6,324 bases of DNA from contig CANLGS010000268.1 in the NCBI GenBank assembly GCA_947490035.1, forward strand, positions 1 through 6,324, read 5' to 3'. This DNA comes from Gemmataceae bacterium (GTDB lineage: Bacteria > Planctomycetota > Planctomycetia > Gemmatales > Gemmataceae). The notes beneath the pieces are model-generated. The model saw only the letters and a program-made list of their open reading frames with translations. It was not told the DNA's origin and did no database searches. Within the stretch, counting starts at the first letter, position 1, and each line of letters begins with the position of its first letter. The position numbers and the translations under genes are program-made. Shown in pieces: positions 5,154-6,324 of this stretch.

Positions 5154-6167
5154 ATGAGTCGTCGCGTTCTGGTCGCCCCGGCCCCGCTTCGCGAGATCGA
5201 GTTCACCTACGGGCCGATCCTCAGGGGAGCGGGCTATACTATTGAATACCCACCTCGGGACAACTTCTTAACCGAACAGCAGATGAGCGTGGCGGAACTG
5301 CTCGCGCAGTTACCGGGGTGCCTCGCGACCCTCGCGGGCAGCGAGCCGTACACGCGCGAAGTCATCGCGAAAGCCGCCGCCGCAGGGCTGAAAGTGATAG
5401 CACGGGCGGGCGTCGGTTACGACGCGGTGGACCTACAAGCCGCGACCGATCACGGCGTCGCGGTGTGCTTCGCACCGGGCACGAACCAGGACGCGGTCGC
5501 CGAACACGCCTTCATGCTGATGCTCGCGCTCACGCGCAAGTTGCGCGAACAGGACACCGAGATTCGCGCCGGGATGTGGCCGCGCCGGGCGGTCGGCAAC
5601 CTTCGCGGCAAGACGCTCGGCATCGTCGGCATGGGGCGAATCGGGAAGGCCGTTGCGAAGCGCGCGATTCCTTTCGACCTGAACGTGATCGCCACGGAGA
5701 TCGCGCCGGATCACGAGTTCATGAAGGCGCACAACGTCACCCTCGTGCCGCTCGAAGAACTGCTCTCGCGGTCGGACATCGTCACGCTGCACGTCCCGAA
5801 GACGCCGCTCACGAAGAACCTCATCAACAAGGACACGCTGGCGCTGATGAAGCCGACAGCGTTCGTGCTGAACACCGCGCGCGGCGGGATCGTCCACGAG
5901 AAGGACTTGTACGACGCGCTGGTCGCCAACAAGATCGCGGCGGCCGGGCTGGACGTGTTCGAGGCCGAGCCGCCGGGCGCCAACCCGCTGTTCACGCTCG
6001 ACAACATCATCCTGACAGCGCACACGGCGGGAGTCGATCAGCAGTCGCGTCAGGACATGGCCCGGCTGCCGGCGCACGCGATCGTGAAGTTACTGGCGGG
6101 CGAGTGGCCGGCGGAGTGGGTCGTGAACCCGCAGGTGAAAGAGAAGTTCTTCGCGCGCGCCGACTGA
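5154..6167 (+). CDS. D-2-hydroxyacid dehydrogenase (phosphoglycerate dehydrogenase-like)
   Basis: This is an NAD-dependent oxidoreductase of the D-isomer-specific 2-hydroxyacid dehydrogenase family, 337 residues, cytosolic. The split catalytic domain occupies about 1-105 and 295-325, and the Rossmann domain lies between. Visible are ARAGVGYDAVD (83-93), the dinucleotide motif GMGRIG (159-164), Glu182 after the second strand (an acidic residue that favours NAD over NADP), and the catalytic triad Arg243 (NTARGG), Glu272 (DVFEAEPP) and His290 (TAHTAG). The C-terminal ACT or ASB regulatory domains of classical SerA are absent. It may be a short phosphoglycerate dehydrogenase or act on another 2-hydroxyacid such as glyoxylate; substrate cannot be read from sequence, and no serine-pathway genes are adjacent. 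The ATG at 5154 lacks a clear Shine-Dalgarno but fits the family N-terminus. It is transcribed alone, with a terminator-like hairpin just downstream. Confidence 0.92.
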   Translation: MSRRVLVAPAPLREIEFTYGPILRGAGYTIEYPPRDNFLTEQQMSVAELLAQLPGCLATLAGSEPYTREVIAKAAAAGLKVIARAGVGYDAVDLQAATDHGVAVCFAPGTNQDAVAEHAFMLMLALTRKLREQDTEIRAGMWPRRAVGNLRGKTLGIVGMGRIGKAVAKRAIPFDLNVIATEIAPDHEFMKAHNVTLVPLEELLSRSDIVTLHVPKTPLTKNLINKDTLALMKPTAFVLNTARGGIVHEKDLYDALVANKIAAAGLDVFEAEPPGANPLFTLDNIILTAHTAGVDQQSRQDMARLPAHAIVKLLAGEWPAEWVVNPQVKEKFFARAD

Positions 6168-6176
6168 AGGCGAGCG

Positions 6177-6192
6177 GGGGGCGTAAGCCCCC
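6177..6192 (+). terminator. GC-rich hairpin with GTAA loop after the dehydrogenase
   Basis: GGGGGC (6177-6182), GTAA loop (6183-6186) and GCCCCC (6187-6192) form a 6-bp stem capped by a GNRA-type tetraloop, 9 nt after the stop codon. It is followed by TGTTATACTT, a partly T-rich run. It works as a plausible terminator. The same block starts with the 16-nt sequence shared with the left-edge element (6169-6184), so it may be a repeat half serving as terminator. Confidence 0.45.
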
Positions 6193-6197
6193 TGTTA

Positions 6198-6324
6198 TAC
6201 TTCTCGCGGCCACGATTGAGACGTTCTTGACGAGCCGGAAGCGTAAGCGACGGACAGCGTTATCCGTCGCTTACGCTTCCGGCTCGTCAAGAACGAGTCG
6301 TCTTACCTCTGGCCGCGCGAAGTA
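6198..6324. repeat. Nested long inverted repeat with a 33-bp perfect stem
   Basis: Arms 6222-6254 and 6263-6295 are perfect 33-nt inverted copies around an 8-nt loop, CAGCGTTA. Outside them, 6198-6212 and 6310-6324 are also inverted copies (14 of 15 positions match), with diverged sequence between. The whole 127 nt looks like one inverted duplication whose outer parts have drifted while the centre stayed exact. The left inner arm carries the GCGTAAGC core seen in the other elements. No coding frame is supported. The element may extend past the window edge. Confidence 0.8.

Noticed and set aside
4691..5157. Several overlapping open frames in the divergent intergenic region
   Set aside because: No recognisable motifs, no ribosome-binding sites, several frames open at once as expected from composition.
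5433..6077. Minus-strand open frame of 214 codons opposite the dehydrogenase
   Set aside because: Shadow of a well-supported gene with all catalytic motifs on the plus strand.
6176..6324. CRISPR-like repeats or a phage attachment site
   Set aside because: The repeats are inverted, not regularly spaced direct repeats; there is no integrase, tRNA or cas gene in the window.

Overview
The window looks like part of a planctomycete chromosome, most likely from the Gemmata group. This is inference from four things: high GC with GC-rich third codon positions, an MnmE-like gene placed directly after coaX, divergent versions of conserved enzymes, and interspersed hairpin repeats with a GCGTAAGC core. 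No rRNA or other taxonomic marker is present.

Layout. Five genes run leftward on the minus strand, in transcription order: rsfS (ribosomal silencing factor), argS (arginyl-tRNA synthetase), obg (50S-assembly GTPase), coaX (type III pantothenate kinase), and the first part of an MnmE-like gene that leaves the window at position 1. Obg/coaX and coaX/mnmE-like each overlap by 4 nt (GTGA), with a GGAG Shine-Dalgarno at each junction, so these three are almost certainly co-transcribed and translationally coupled. argS sits 96 nt before obg and rsfS 185 nt before argS; both gaps hold hairpin repeats. One gene runs rightward, a D-2-hydroxyacid dehydrogenase of the phosphoglycerate-dehydrogenase type (5154-6167). 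It diverges from rsfS across a 412-nt intergenic region with candidate promoters for both directions and a folded segment.

Functional theme. rsfS, argS, obg and the MnmE-like gene all belong to translation: subunit joining, Arg-tRNA charging, 50S maturation and, if it is a true MnmE relative, tRNA wobble modification. coaX makes 4'-phosphopantothenate for CoA. This is a housekeeping cluster. I see no defence island, phage, transposase, CRISPR array or tRNA gene, and no new multi-gene system.

What deserves a second look is the repeat content and some altered motifs. Four different long inverted repeats occupy the gaps or invade coding sequence. One lies inside the MnmE-like reading frame, one abuts the argS start codon, one lies between argS and obg and creates a false upstream obg start, and one is a 33-bp perfect hairpin nested in a larger inverted repeat at the right edge. 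CoaX has Gly where its family has a conserved active-site Asp, and Obg has SKAE in place of the guanine-specificity motif NKxD.
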